Shown piece after piece: positions 28,165 to 36,861 of a DNA stretch of 64,000 bases (the stretch's first letter is position 1; each line of letters opens with the position of its first letter). Under the pieces are notes generated by a model. The model was not told where the DNA came from. It ran no database searches and saw nothing but the letters and a program-made list of their open reading frames with translations. A program made the translations under genes and the position numbers. This stretch comes from an uncultured Thermoguttaceae bacterium (GTDB lineage Bacteria; Planctomycetota; Planctomycetia; Pirellulales; Thermoguttaceae). The DNA lies in assembly GCA_937951625.1 (NCBI GenBank), contig CALFBP010000033.1:62001-126000 (forward strand), read 5' to 3'.

Positions 28165-28371
28165 ACCCCACTTTGCTCAGCGCGGCGAACGGATTTTGAC
28201 AACCGCCGTTGAAGTGTCACCGCTATCGGGCGGGTGATGCTTGTCCTATTGGGCTTGGGAGGGGTCGAGCCAGAACATGGGCAACGCTGGTAGCCGCCCG
28301 CATCCCCCGGTCCTGATTCCGCAAAGCGGCAGAGGGGAAATTGGAGGGCGAGGCATCTTGGCCAAGGTCAA

Positions 28372-31300
28372 TCATCCGTTCGTGGGAGTGGTTTTTTCGG
28401 ACGACTCCAGGGGATACGGCCCACCGCTTGGCGATGGTAATCGCATCCCCCGAAGGCGGCCTTGGACCCAATCGAGCCAAGCCTCGCTCGGGGGGCCGTA
28501 AGGGCGAAATTTCTGGGACAGTCCCTCGCCACGGTCGTCGAAAATCGCCCGCCATACCCCCAATTGACTCGCCGCCGGCGAGTCGATCAGGCTGCTCGAA
28601 TCGCCCGCGTTCATCCGGAACAGCACGCGCAAGTCGATGTCATCCAAGGCTTGGCGGTCGAGTGTGCGGGAAGCGCTATTGTAGCTGTCGGCCCAAAGCA
28701 GGGCGTGAATGCCCAAGGCCGGACCTTCGCGGAGGATCCTGCGGAACTCCCGGCCGGGATCGGGCGGGGCTTGCTCATCGTAGCGCGCGAAGCCGTAATC
28801 GTCCTCGCGCTTCCGGAGGTCTCGAAAGCGACTGAGGTCGTAAACGATCAAGTAGATCGGCGGGGCGAATTCCTCGTTGGTCTGCTCGCGGCGGGACAAT
28901 TCCGCGGCGATTTCATGGATAACATGGTTCGCCTCGCGCGGAGCAGCGATGCGGACGGTGTGCGGCACCACGGCGGCGAGTCGGGTCCAGAGACCGCGGT
29001 GGGCGGAATCGGGTTTCGTGCCGTCGAGTACATAGAACCTCGCGCCGGGTTCTCCCTCTGCGGGAAAGGGGGCGTACTGGGTCGCCAGCGCGATGATCGC
29101 GGCGGCGAGAATGCCCAAGGCCGTCTCCTCGTGGTGGCCGACAATCAAGAGGTTGGCCCCACCCTGTCGTGCGAACACCGCCGCGGTCGGCTCGCGGATG
29201 GCCACCGGCGAACCCAGCCACGCCTTGGCCGACAAACGCGGCGTGTGCCAGGCAGGGGACGCGATCAGCTCGGCTAGGGCCAGGTTTTCGGCCAGGTTCG
29301 CCGGCTGATTGCCCTCGAACACGATCGCCGGAGGAGCCCGATAATTTCGTTGTTCCGCCCAAGCGCGGAGCCGGTTCAGGTATTCCTCACGCTGGCGATC
29401 CGGGAGCCAGACGACCTGGAACGGATGGTTGCCTTCGTACAAGCCGTTGGCGTCGTTATAGATGGCCTCGCCAGGTCGGCTGAGGAGCCGGGCCGCCGTG
29501 TTCTCCTCGCTGAGGATCAGGTGGGCATCGGCTTCGCTGCACTGCAAGGCGATGCGCACGGCCATTTGCCCAATGGTGGCCCGGGGAATGGAATACGCCC
29601 CAGCCAGCGTCTGCGAACCCAACAGGACGTGGATTCCAAAGGCCCGGCCTTGGCGCACGAGGCGGTCCAACAAAAGTTGCGCGTTTTGCGCGATGCGGTC
29701 GTCCTCGACGAACAGTTCTTGGAACTCGTCGACGACCAGCAGGATGCGAGGCATTCGGGCATTCGGCTCGGCGGCACGATAGGCCGGCAAATCCTGCACT
29801 CCGCGCTCGCGGAACAGATCGCCGCGGCGGCGGAGTTCCTCGTCGAGACGTTCCAACACGCTGAGGCCGAACTCGCGCTCGCTTTCGATGGCGATGATCT
29901 TGGCGTGGGGCAGCTTGGCCTCGGCGTAGGCCTTGAATTCGACCCCTTTCTTGAAGTCCACGAGATAGAGTTCGAGTTCGTCCGGGCTGTAGCGGAGGGC
30001 GAGGTTCATGACCAATACGTGCAGCAACGTCGATTTGCCAGAGCCTGTCTTGCCAGCAACCAAGACGTGCTGGGCAGTGCCTTTGCCGAGCTGAAGCGAC
30101 TGGAACTTGGTGACGCCGGCCCGGCCCAAGGGGGCCTCGATACCGCGGCGGCTTTCGGCGGTCCACCACTGGTCGGGCGGCGGGGCGACCCAGTCGAAAG
30201 GCAATTCCACGCGGCCCGCCTCACGCGATTCGGAGCCTACCCGGCGGACAATTTCGGTGAGTCTTTCGGTGGAGGGGGGCTGTTCCAAAACCAGGGGAAT
30301 GTCCTTGAAATCCGCGTCATCCCACACGAATCGGCCGTCCTCCCAACAGAGGCGGATGGCTTGGCGCTCCAAGTCGGCCAGTTGGAAGTTGTGGGGCAAA
30401 GGCAAGGCGACGTCTCGGGACAAGAGGGTATAGACGCCGCAACGGGCCCCGCTGGAAACGATGCTCAACAGCCGCCGGGCGGCCGTCTCGGTAAACCCCG
30501 CCGGAAAATTGGCGACCACGAGCACGCGGTAGGGCTCAGCCAGCTCGCCCGCCGACGCATTGTACTCTTGAAGCGCAGCGAACTCGTTCCGCAGGTACAC
30601 CTGAATGATGTTTTCCATGTGCTCGGTCAGTTCGCCGAGGCGGCGTTCGATGTGCCCGCTCTCCGTCCAAATCCGGTTCGATACGAGCTGCTCGTTGAAG
30701 TCGGCCAGGTGCATGAAGGCCGAGAAGTTTTCCCCCAACCCCACCGGGTCGATGATCAGGAAGCGGACTTTCCCGGGCGGCAAGGAGGTTAGCATCCGCA
30801 GCATGATCGCCCGGATGTTCTCGATGGCCTTGTCTCGGCCTTCGTCCCGCGCCTTCCACACGATCAGCCCCTGATCTCGGAAGGCCAAATAAGCAGGCAA
30901 GTGGAAGCGGCTATGCGGCGGCACGAGGCGAGGATCGCGAGGCATCCCGCCCTCGAAACGCTCAAGAGCCAGCTCCAATTGCCCGAACGGAACCACGGGC
31001 GGCAAAACGGTCGGCGGGGCCCAATCCGCGCCGGTCCATGCGTTCCAGTCGGGGAAGACCTGCCGGCAAAAGGCAGCGATCCGCTCCACTTGGTCATGAA
31101 ACGCTTCGATGCCGGTCCGCCAGCCCTCGGCCATTGTCTCCCAAGCCTGTTGGAAGCGGGCGTCCCATTCGTTCACCGTCTGGACGTAGCCCCGCTGGAG
31201 CCTAGCCAACTCGGCGGCATAGCGCTCCTCGAGTTCCTGGAGGCATTGGGTATAGCGCTCTTCCAAGACGCGGCGTTCGCTGTTGTGGCGCGAGGCGATG

Positions 31301-32208
31301 GCGGAGCGGGCAGCCACGAAGGCTTGTTCGGCCTCCTTTTGAGCCTGCTGCCTGTCGGTTTTCAATCGCGAGGAAACGCTGGAGAACTCCTCGGCCGCCC
31401 GATTCATTTCCGTTCTCAGTTCTGCGGCCATCTTCGTGCTTTGCCGCTGGGCGTCCGCGTGGACGGCTTCCCAAGCGGTCTGCCACCAATGTGCGGCCTC
31501 GGCCAGGGTCTGGCACAAAGCGGCGGGGGCGGGATCGGGCGGCACGGCTTGGCCGCGGCGCAATCGGGCTGACAGGGTCTTGAACACCCCCGGACCCTTG
31601 CGCGCAAGCAATGCCTGCAACTGCTTCCGGGCCGAGGCAATCGCGTTGGCGCAGCGTTGGGCGGGATCGGGATCCGACCATGGACTCGCCCGTGGCTCCT
31701 CCTTCAAACCCTCGACCAGTCCCCACTCCCGAAGCACTGGCTCCGCCTCCAGACGCACCGCTTGCAATTGGCGCTCTAGCTCGCGCAACTGCGTCTGGGC
31801 CTCCTTGAGCCGGGCGGCCAAGGCCTTCTCGGCCGCCTCGAACACGGCCGAGGCCTGCCACTGCGCATCCTGCATCCGCCGTCGCGCCTCGGACTCGGCT
31901 TCCTCGCATTGCGCGGCGATCGCCGCGCACGCCGCGTCGTACTGCTCTTTGGCTTCGCTTTGGTCCGATTGGAACTGGGCGATGATCTCGCTTCGCAGCT
32001 CAAGATAATCCGATTCCGTTTGGGCCCGGTCGCGCTCATAGCGGGCAGTGGACTCCTTTTGGGCCTCTTCGTACTGTTTTTGCGCGGCCAGTTTTCGGGC
32101 AGAAAAGTCGGCGGCCAGCGAGGTCTCGGCGCGACGCCGTTCGGACACCAAGGTGCGGAGCTTGGATACCAATTCCCGAAGCCGTTGGGCCCCAAGCGTT
32201 TCCGTCAT
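28372..32208 (-). CDS. FtsK/SpoIIIE-family (EssC-like) ATPase of a type VII-like module
   Basis: 1278 residues from the ATG at 32208, which forms an ATGA overlap with the preceding gene. Residues 1-400 are mostly heptad-rich coiled coil (Glu, Arg, Gln, Ala) instead of the FHA and membrane segments of EssC. Around 440-520 lies a degenerate ATPase domain (no Walker A; KVRFLIIDPVGLGENFSAFM). The central domain is intact: Walker A VAGKTGSGKSTLLHVLV near 719, LVDFKKGVEF, and Walker B ILLVVDEFQEL near 823, with the sensor stretch HVLLGSQTL. A third domain near 1025 has GHHEETALG in place of Walker A. Three tandem FtsK-type domains are the layout of type VII secretion motors. No transmembrane helix is visible, so it may be a soluble or peripheral motor. 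Confidence 0.88.
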   Translation of the reverse strand: MTETLGAQRLRELVSKLRTLVSERRRAETSLAADFSARKLAAQKQYEEAQKESTARYERDRAQTESDYLELRSEIIAQFQSDQSEAKEQYDAACAAIAAQCEEAESEARRRMQDAQWQASAVFEAAEKALAARLKEAQTQLRELERQLQAVRLEAEPVLREWGLVEGLKEEPRASPWSDPDPAQRCANAIASARKQLQALLARKGPGVFKTLSARLRRGQAVPPDPAPAALCQTLAEAAHWWQTAWEAVHADAQRQSTKMAAELRTEMNRAAEEFSSVSSRLKTDRQQAQKEAEQAFVAARSAIASRHNSERRVLEERYTQCLQELEERYAAELARLQRGYVQTVNEWDARFQQAWETMAEGWRTGIEAFHDQVERIAAFCRQVFPDWNAWTGADWAPPTVLPPVVPFGQLELALERFEGGMPRDPRLVPPHSRFHLPAYLAFRDQGLIVWKARDEGRDKAIENIRAIMLRMLTSLPPGKVRFLIIDPVGLGENFSAFMHLADFNEQLVSNRIWTESGHIERRLGELTEHMENIIQVYLRNEFAALQEYNASAGELAEPYRVLVVANFPAGFTETAARRLLSIVSSGARCGVYTLLSRDVALPLPHNFQLADLERQAIRLCWEDGRFVWDDADFKDIPLVLEQPPSTERLTEIVRRVGSESREAGRVELPFDWVAPPPDQWWTAESRRGIEAPLGRAGVTKFQSLQLGKGTAQHVLVAGKTGSGKSTLLHVLVMNLALRYSPDELELYLVDFKKGVEFKAYAEAKLPHAKIIAIESEREFGLSVLERLDEELRRRGDLFRERGVQDLPAYRAAEPNARMPRILLVVDEFQELFVEDDRIAQNAQLLLDRLVRQGRAFGIHVLLGSQTLAGAYSIPRATIGQMAVRIALQCSEADAHLILSEENTAARLLSRPGEAIYNDANGLYEGNHPFQVVWLPDRQREEYLNRLRAWAEQRNYRAPPAIVFEGNQPANLAENLALAELIASPAWHTPRLSAKAWLGSPVAIREPTAAVFARQGGANLLIVGHHEETALGILAAAIIALATQYAPFPAEGEPGARFYVLDGTKPDSAHRGLWTRLAAVVPHTVRIAAPREANHVIHEIAAELSRREQTNEEFAPPIYLIVYDLSRFRDLRKREDDYGFARYDEQAPPDPGREFRRILREGPALGIHALLWADSYNSASRTLDRQALDDIDLRVLFRMNAGDSSSLIDSPAASQLGVWRAIFDDRGEGLSQKFRPYGPPSEAWLDWVQGRLRGMRLPSPSGGPYPLESSEKTTPTNG

Positions 32209-32429
32209 TCGCCGCACTCCCGCTCCGCTTTGGAAAGCGCCTCGGTCAAGTGGCGGATCGCGTCCAGCGCCCGCTTGACCTTGGAATCCAGCGGGGCCAG
32301 GAACTCTTTATCGAAGCTGCGGCTCATGGGATCGTCCCAGCGCTCGGCCGCCTCGGCCCTGGCCCGATTCAGGGCCGCGAACGCCATTTCCAATCTGGCG
32401 GCCGCCGAAGCAGGATCGACACCTCGCAT
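32205..32429 (-). CDS. Small WXG-like helical protein (second of two)
   Basis: 74 residues, all predicted helical, with the turn segment RWDDPMSRSFDKEFLAPL in the middle. The pattern W-x-D-x3-R-x-F-x2-E-F is spaced identically to the one in the 90-residue WXG100-like protein at 33071. Short helical hairpins with a Trp turn and downstream Phe are the hallmark of type VII substrates and chaperone partners. Its TGA overlaps the ATPase start (ATGA), implying translational coupling. It could be an antiparallel-dimer partner or a substrate adaptor. The assignment rests on motif and context; overall similarity is low. Confidence 0.68.
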   Translation of the reverse strand: MRGVDPASAAARLEMAFAALNRARAEAAERWDDPMSRSFDKEFLAPLDSKVKRALDAIRHLTEALSKAERECGE

Positions 32430-32525
32430 GAATGGTTCCCCTGGGATGTGGGATTACCCTTCGCCCGAAAATGCCTGCCGAAAACCCTCGCAAAAAGTTC
32501 CTTCCCAACTTTCCGCAGCCTGCGA

Positions 32526-33065
32526 TCAATTCCCTTGCCCACTGGAGTGAGTTTCCCCCGAAGCTGCCGCCGCACCGCCCGGCGGCGCGAGGTCCACATA
32601 CCGTTCCAAGGCCAGGCTCAACTGTCGAAGCATCGCCAGGGCCCGGGGAACGTCGGTCTGGAGCCATTCAGCCAAGGGGGCGATGCCGCTGCGGCAGTCG
32701 TGCGCTTCGCGGTCCAACAGCCGCGACCAGCATCGGACCGCTTCGAGCTTTTCCCTCGCCCGCTCCCCGCGACGCTTCGCCGCCTCCAGGGCCTTCTTTT
32801 CCTCATAGCACGGTGGCTCCCGATCCCCGAAACGAAACATCCGCTTGCGTTCCAGGTTGAGCTTAGCCTCGGCCACCGCCTCCTGGGCCCGGCGCGACTC
32901 CTGGGCCCAAAACTCCTTCTGATCGTACTGCACCCATTGCGTGGCCCGATGAAGGCTCATGCGCACGTCGTCCAAAGCGATCGACGCCTCTTGAGCGAAG
33001 GCCTGCACCGCTCGCGCCATCTGCTCCACCACGTCGATCGACAGGACATTGGCCGCGCGGCTCAT
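32526..33065 (-). CDS. Coiled-coil protein of the type VII-like operon
   Basis: 179 residues from the ATG at 33065; a GTG at 33074 would overlap the previous stop (GTGA), so the start is uncertain by three codons. The product is helical, with a long charged stretch (RAQEAVAEAKLNLERKR, EKKALEAAKRRGERAREKLE) around 60-110 and a C-terminal Gly/Ala-rich tail. No signal peptide or membrane helix. I do not recognise the family. Its length and helicity fit longer ESX-associated proteins (LXG or EspB-like helical bundles), but no diagnostic motif is present. The gap to the 74-residue gene is about 96 bases. Confidence 0.72.
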   Translation of the reverse strand: MSRAANVLSIDVVEQMARAVQAFAQEASIALDDVRMSLHRATQWVQYDQKEFWAQESRRAQEAVAEAKLNLERKRMFRFGDREPPCYEEKKALEAAKRRGERAREKLEAVRCWSRLLDREAHDCRSGIAPLAEWLQTDVPRALAMLRQLSLALERYVDLAPPGGAAAASGETHSSGQGN

Positions 33066-33070
33066 GCGCC

Positions 33071-33343
33071 TCACCTTTGCTGCAAGTAGCGTTCAATGGC
33101 GTCGGCCTTGCGGAGCAGGAAGGGGATGTGCTGCTCGGTCACCTCGATCAGATGCGCAATGGCCCGCATCTGCTGCTCGAAGTCCTCGACAAACCGCTTG
33201 TTCTCCTGGTCGCGCCATGTCTTGCCCAAGGCGACCAATTGCCCATTCATGGCCGTGATCCGGTCGCGGACCTCGGTGTTGAACTTTCGCAGACCGGCGG
33301 CGAAGCGGCGCAAGTCCTCGGGATCGACGATGGCTTGGGGCAT
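33071..33343 (-). CDS. WXG100-like protein
   Basis: 90 residues from the ATG at 33343, preceded by the strong site GGGAGGT. Two predicted helices are joined at GKTWRDQENKRFVEDFEQQM: Trp, then Asp at +2, Lys at +6, Phe at +8, Asp at +11 and Phe at +12. Length about 90-100, helix-turn-helix hairpin, a turn Trp and a C-terminal helix with FLLRKADAIERYL are typical of ESAT-6/WXG100 secretion targets; the Gly of WxG is Asp here, a substitution seen in many distant members. First gene of a four-gene operon leading to the FtsK-like ATPase. Confidence 0.78.
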   Translation of the reverse strand: MPQAIVDPEDLRRFAAGLRKFNTEVRDRITAMNGQLVALGKTWRDQENKRFVEDFEQQMRAIAHLIEVTEQHIPFLLRKADAIERYLQQR

Positions 33344-33620
33344 GGCGACCTCCCGATCGAACGCTGCGACGGACGAGCGATTCTTCTCGGCAAGCGCTGG
33401 CATCCGCCTCGCAAAATCCGAGCAAAGGACCGCAGGGCCACGGAACAAGACGTCTCTGTTCTGCTGGCCTCAGTGGCCAAGCTCGATCGCCTCCGCAAGC
33501 GTGCGCAAAGCGCAAAACCTCGAATCGAACGCGGCTGGAAAACACTTGCCCTTTTTGTCCATATTAAACATCGGGCGACCTTTCCGCAATCTGCGGTCGA
33601 TGGCCGCGGGCCGCGCGGGG
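33344..33620. promoter_or_regulatory. Upstream region of the type VII-like operon
   Basis: 277 bases between the HzsA-like gene stop and the WXG100-like start, all reading leftward. It should hold the operon promoter. No clear -35/-10 pair or operator was recognised, and no coding frame is convincing. Confidence 0.35.
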
Positions 33621-36563
33621 CTATGGGGTCAGCATGTCGGCCAAATTGCGGCGGAGCTGGCGAAGGGCGGCTTCCTGTTCCGGGCTGAAGTGGCCTTGGA
33701 GCTGGCCATAGGTGTCCATCCAGAGGGCGAGCCGTTCCCAAGCCTCCGCCGGGAGTTTCACGTCGTAGTGCCCGGCCTTGAGTAGCTTGAGCAGCGGGCT
33801 TTGGTGCGATGCACCAGCGCCCGGGATGGAACGGCTTTCCAGGTAGCGGGCCTTGACGTGCTGGCGGAGGCTCGGATTGCCATAGTCCAGCAGCGCGGCA
33901 TAGGATTTTCCGGCCGTGAGGTCGAACTTGGGATCCTTCCCGCCCGGCTTGTGGCAGCCCACGCAATGGGTCTCCAGCACCGGTTGGACCAACGCGCTGT
34001 AGTCCAAAGGCCAGGAACCCTCGGGGCCTAACTTGATCTTGGAGGGTTCGCGCCCCAAGGCCGATACCGAAAGGTTGGCGGGCGAACTCGTGCGTGCCTC
34101 ATGGCAGCCGACGCAGGTATAGGTCTGGCCCGGCTGCACGTAGGCGGCGCTGCGCATGGTCTGCACGGCCATCCCCTCGGCGTCCAGGGCTTGGAAAAAC
34201 ACCGACACGCCCGAGGGAACGCGGAAAAACGCCGACCCATCCTCCTCGACCGGCACGGTCCCGATCACGAACTTGCCGGGATCGTCGGCTGTCACGCCGA
34301 TGGCCGGATAATTCATGGTGGGGTGCGTCTTCACCGGCACCCCCACCAGCCGCAGCCGCTTGATTGCACCTCGTTCCACGGATTCCAGACCGTCGTACAC
34401 GTTCAGCAGCAGCATCCGCCCCTCTTGGGCTCCATCCCATGCGACTTGCGAGGCAACAACCGGGGGCCGGGGCCGAGCGCGCACAGGGATCGGCGACGTG
34501 CTAGAAATCTCCGGATCGCGATAAAGCAAATTCAAATTCCCGAAAGCATCGAACAAATAGATGCCCGTGGCGTTGACCGGCTCAGGCGGGCCAGGCCAGC
34601 CAATCATCTCCAAGTCGCTCCACGCCACCAGGTAGTGGTTCTCCGAAAGCGGCCAGGGGCTGACGAAGTAACTCTTCGGCCATCCCTCGGTCTCGGGGAA
34701 GCAGACCTCGGGCGTGAGCCGGGTCATGGCCGCGGGATTGTCGGCGCCCAGCTTATAGTCCAATAGCACCAGACTGCCCCCCGTATTGGCGTGATGGCCA
34801 GAGGCAGTGAAGATCAGTTTCCGCGAATTGGGAATCGCCCGGGCCTCGAAAATGCAGTGCGGGTTTTCGCTGTAGTTGCCGTAAACGGCCTGAGCGTTCG
34901 TGCCGTCGGGCATCGTCGACCAAAGCTTCATGAAGGGCATGTTCCAACGGTCCACGTAATCCCATCGGGCGTAAAGAATCCGCCCCTCGTGATCCACGCT
35001 GGGGGTCCACTCGAACATCTCGAACGCCGAAATGGGCCGCAGATTGCCGCCGTCGCCGTCCATGACGTGCAGGGTATAGACGGCCACCGGCCGTTCCGGA
35101 CCGCCGCCGCAACGCACATAGCAATCGGGATTCGCCCCGTCGAGGCTCGCCGCCGCCGTGGCCTTGCTGGTTTGCACGAACTGCCCTCGCCGCGTGGAAA
35201 GAAACACGATCTCGCCGTTGGGCAGATACCGCGCGTCGACATTGTCGTACTTGCCCCGCGTCAGGCGGCGCAGGCCGCTGCCATCGAGATTCATCTCGTA
35301 AATGTGGTAGAAAGCGTCCTCGGGCACGCGGTTCTTGTCCAGCTTGTTGGGCTCGTCGCGCAGACCGGGATAGAACTTGCAGTGCGAGAAGAGGACCTTC
35401 TTGCCATCGTAGGAAATGTCAGGACTGAGCACACTGCCCAAGGGAAGCGACTCGGTCAGGCACCGCAGCGTGGGGTGATCCGACTTGAAATCCTTGAGCA
35501 CGAACAGCCCCCCGCCAGGCCGCGAAAACCAACCATAGTTCTGGTCCGACATGTGGGTGAACGTGCCCGGCGCCCGCTTGACGAACAGCAAATCGTCGAA
35601 ATCCAACAGCGGATTGGCCAGGGCCATGCGGCGAATGGCCCATTGGGCCTGGAGGTAAAGCTGGCGATAATCGTGGTTGCTTCTCTCGGCGCGTTCCGTG
35701 CTGGCCCGCTCCGCTTGCGGCTGCGAAACAGGAGCCCCCACCGCCGACGCCACGCGATCGAGGACGGCCACCTCAGCATCGACCTTCGCGCCCAACTTGC
35801 GAAGGTCATCGGCCAGCTTTCGACCCTGTTCGATTGTCGCTTTTAAACGCTCGGCAGATACCACCGGTCTTGCGGTCTCGGCATTCGCCGCAGTCGATGC
35901 GGGTTGCGACGCCGGGATCTTGGCCGTGGACCACTGGCTGACACTGGACTGGTCGGCTGGTTTGTTCAGGGCCACGTTGTCGCTGGAATTAACGCCGTAA
36001 ACTTCGACCTCGTCCAAGTGCAAATACCCAGGATGGGGCAGTTGGATGCGCACGAAGCGGGCCTGTTTGCCCCCGCCGGGAACCACCAGGGGCTTGTTGT
36101 CGGCAAAGCCCAGGAATTTCGTGCCGTCGTGCTGGTAAAGCTGGGTCCACGACTGCGCATCGTTGCTGAGGAGGACTTGCAGCCGCGAAGCCCGGTCTTC
36201 GACGTTGCCGTCGCCGCGGTTGTAGATCACGACCCGATCCAGGGCCACCGGCTGGCCCAGATCAACTTGCCACCAGGGCTTGGGGTCGCTGCTCGTATGG
36301 AACCCGAAGGTGCCATTCTTCACGCCGTCCACCCCGCCCGCGGCGTCCTGCGACGGCGCAATCCCTAACGTCGGCCGATGCCGCGGCGAGGGAGGAAGCC
36401 ACCGCACTTCCTCCTGCCGAAGCCAATCGGCCTCGATTTGCCGAGGCGTTCGGACCGGCTCGGCCGCGGCCCTTCCGCTACTAGGATTCCCCACCAAAAG
36501 CCCCAAGACCGCGATCATTCCCACGGCCGTTGCGATCCCAGACTCTGAACGAGCGTTTCGCAT
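33621..36563 (-). CDS. HzsA-like secreted protein: discoidin domain, beta-propeller, two c-heme motifs
   Basis: 980 residues with a good GGGAGACGGAAG site. Signal peptide 1-33. Residues 45-195 form an F5/8-type C (discoidin) domain (KPWWQVDLGQPVALDRVVIYNR, LHLDEVEVYG). Then a helical spacer and a PD40-like beta-propeller (SPDISYDGKKVLFSHCKF, NLDGSGLRRLTRGKYDNVDA). The C-terminal part has two heme-attachment motifs, TCVGCHE near 815 and HCVGCHK near 868. The order propeller plus cytochrome c resembles the alpha subunit of anammox hydrazine synthase, and many non-anammox planctomycetes carry such HzsA-related paralogues. No HzsB/HzsC genes are here, so hydrazine synthesis is unlikely; the role is unknown but periplasmic. 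Confidence 0.85.
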   Translation of the reverse strand: MRNARSESGIATAVGMIAVLGLLVGNPSSGRAAAEPVRTPRQIEADWLRQEEVRWLPPSPRHRPTLGIAPSQDAAGGVDGVKNGTFGFHTSSDPKPWWQVDLGQPVALDRVVIYNRGDGNVEDRASRLQVLLSNDAQSWTQLYQHDGTKFLGFADNKPLVVPGGGKQARFVRIQLPHPGYLHLDEVEVYGVNSSDNVALNKPADQSSVSQWSTAKIPASQPASTAANAETARPVVSAERLKATIEQGRKLADDLRKLGAKVDAEVAVLDRVASAVGAPVSQPQAERASTERAERSNHDYRQLYLQAQWAIRRMALANPLLDFDDLLFVKRAPGTFTHMSDQNYGWFSRPGGGLFVLKDFKSDHPTLRCLTESLPLGSVLSPDISYDGKKVLFSHCKFYPGLRDEPNKLDKNRVPEDAFYHIYEMNLDGSGLRRLTRGKYDNVDARYLPNGEIVFLSTRRGQFVQTSKATAAASLDGANPDCYVRCGGGPERPVAVYTLHVMDGDGGNLRPISAFEMFEWTPSVDHEGRILYARWDYVDRWNMPFMKLWSTMPDGTNAQAVYGNYSENPHCIFEARAIPNSRKLIFTASGHHANTGGSLVLLDYKLGADNPAAMTRLTPEVCFPETEGWPKSYFVSPWPLSENHYLVAWSDLEMIGWPGPPEPVNATGIYLFDAFGNLNLLYRDPEISSTSPIPVRARPRPPVVASQVAWDGAQEGRMLLLNVYDGLESVERGAIKRLRLVGVPVKTHPTMNYPAIGVTADDPGKFVIGTVPVEEDGSAFFRVPSGVSVFFQALDAEGMAVQTMRSAAYVQPGQTYTCVGCHEARTSSPANLSVSALGREPSKIKLGPEGSWPLDYSALVQPVLETHCVGCHKPGGKDPKFDLTAGKSYAALLDYGNPSLRQHVKARYLESRSIPGAGASHQSPLLKLLKAGHYDVKLPAEAWERLALWMDTYGQLQGHFSPEQEAALRQLRRNLADMLTP

Positions 36564-36861
36564 CTTCCGTCTCCCATCGAGAGGGTCAATCCCCTAAGAG
36601 TATGGATGCTTTTTCCCACCAAGTCAACAAATTGCTCGGCGGACGAAGGTCTCGCATCGCCCCGGACAGTATGCCACCCATGGTTGGACGCGCAGACCGA
36701 GGGAACGAGCTGGCGCTCGACCGTTGCCAGAACGTCGATCCCTTTGTAGGCTTGTTTTGGACGGGCAGAATCGGCTCGCCAAGTGACTTGCTGCAAGGAG
36801 CGAAACCACGGCTACCAAACCCGGCAAGAAGGCTGTCGACAAGCAGCACGACAACGAACGG

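Noticed and set aside
28372-32208. Chromosome-partitioning FtsK or SpoIIIE
   Set aside because: No membrane domain and no gamma DNA-reading domain; three tandem ATPase-type domains and WXG-like neighbours fit a type VII-like motor better.
33621-36563. True hydrazine synthase alpha subunit (anammox)
   Set aside because: No beta/gamma subunits or hydrazine dehydrogenase nearby, and an added discoidin domain; only a paralogue is supported.
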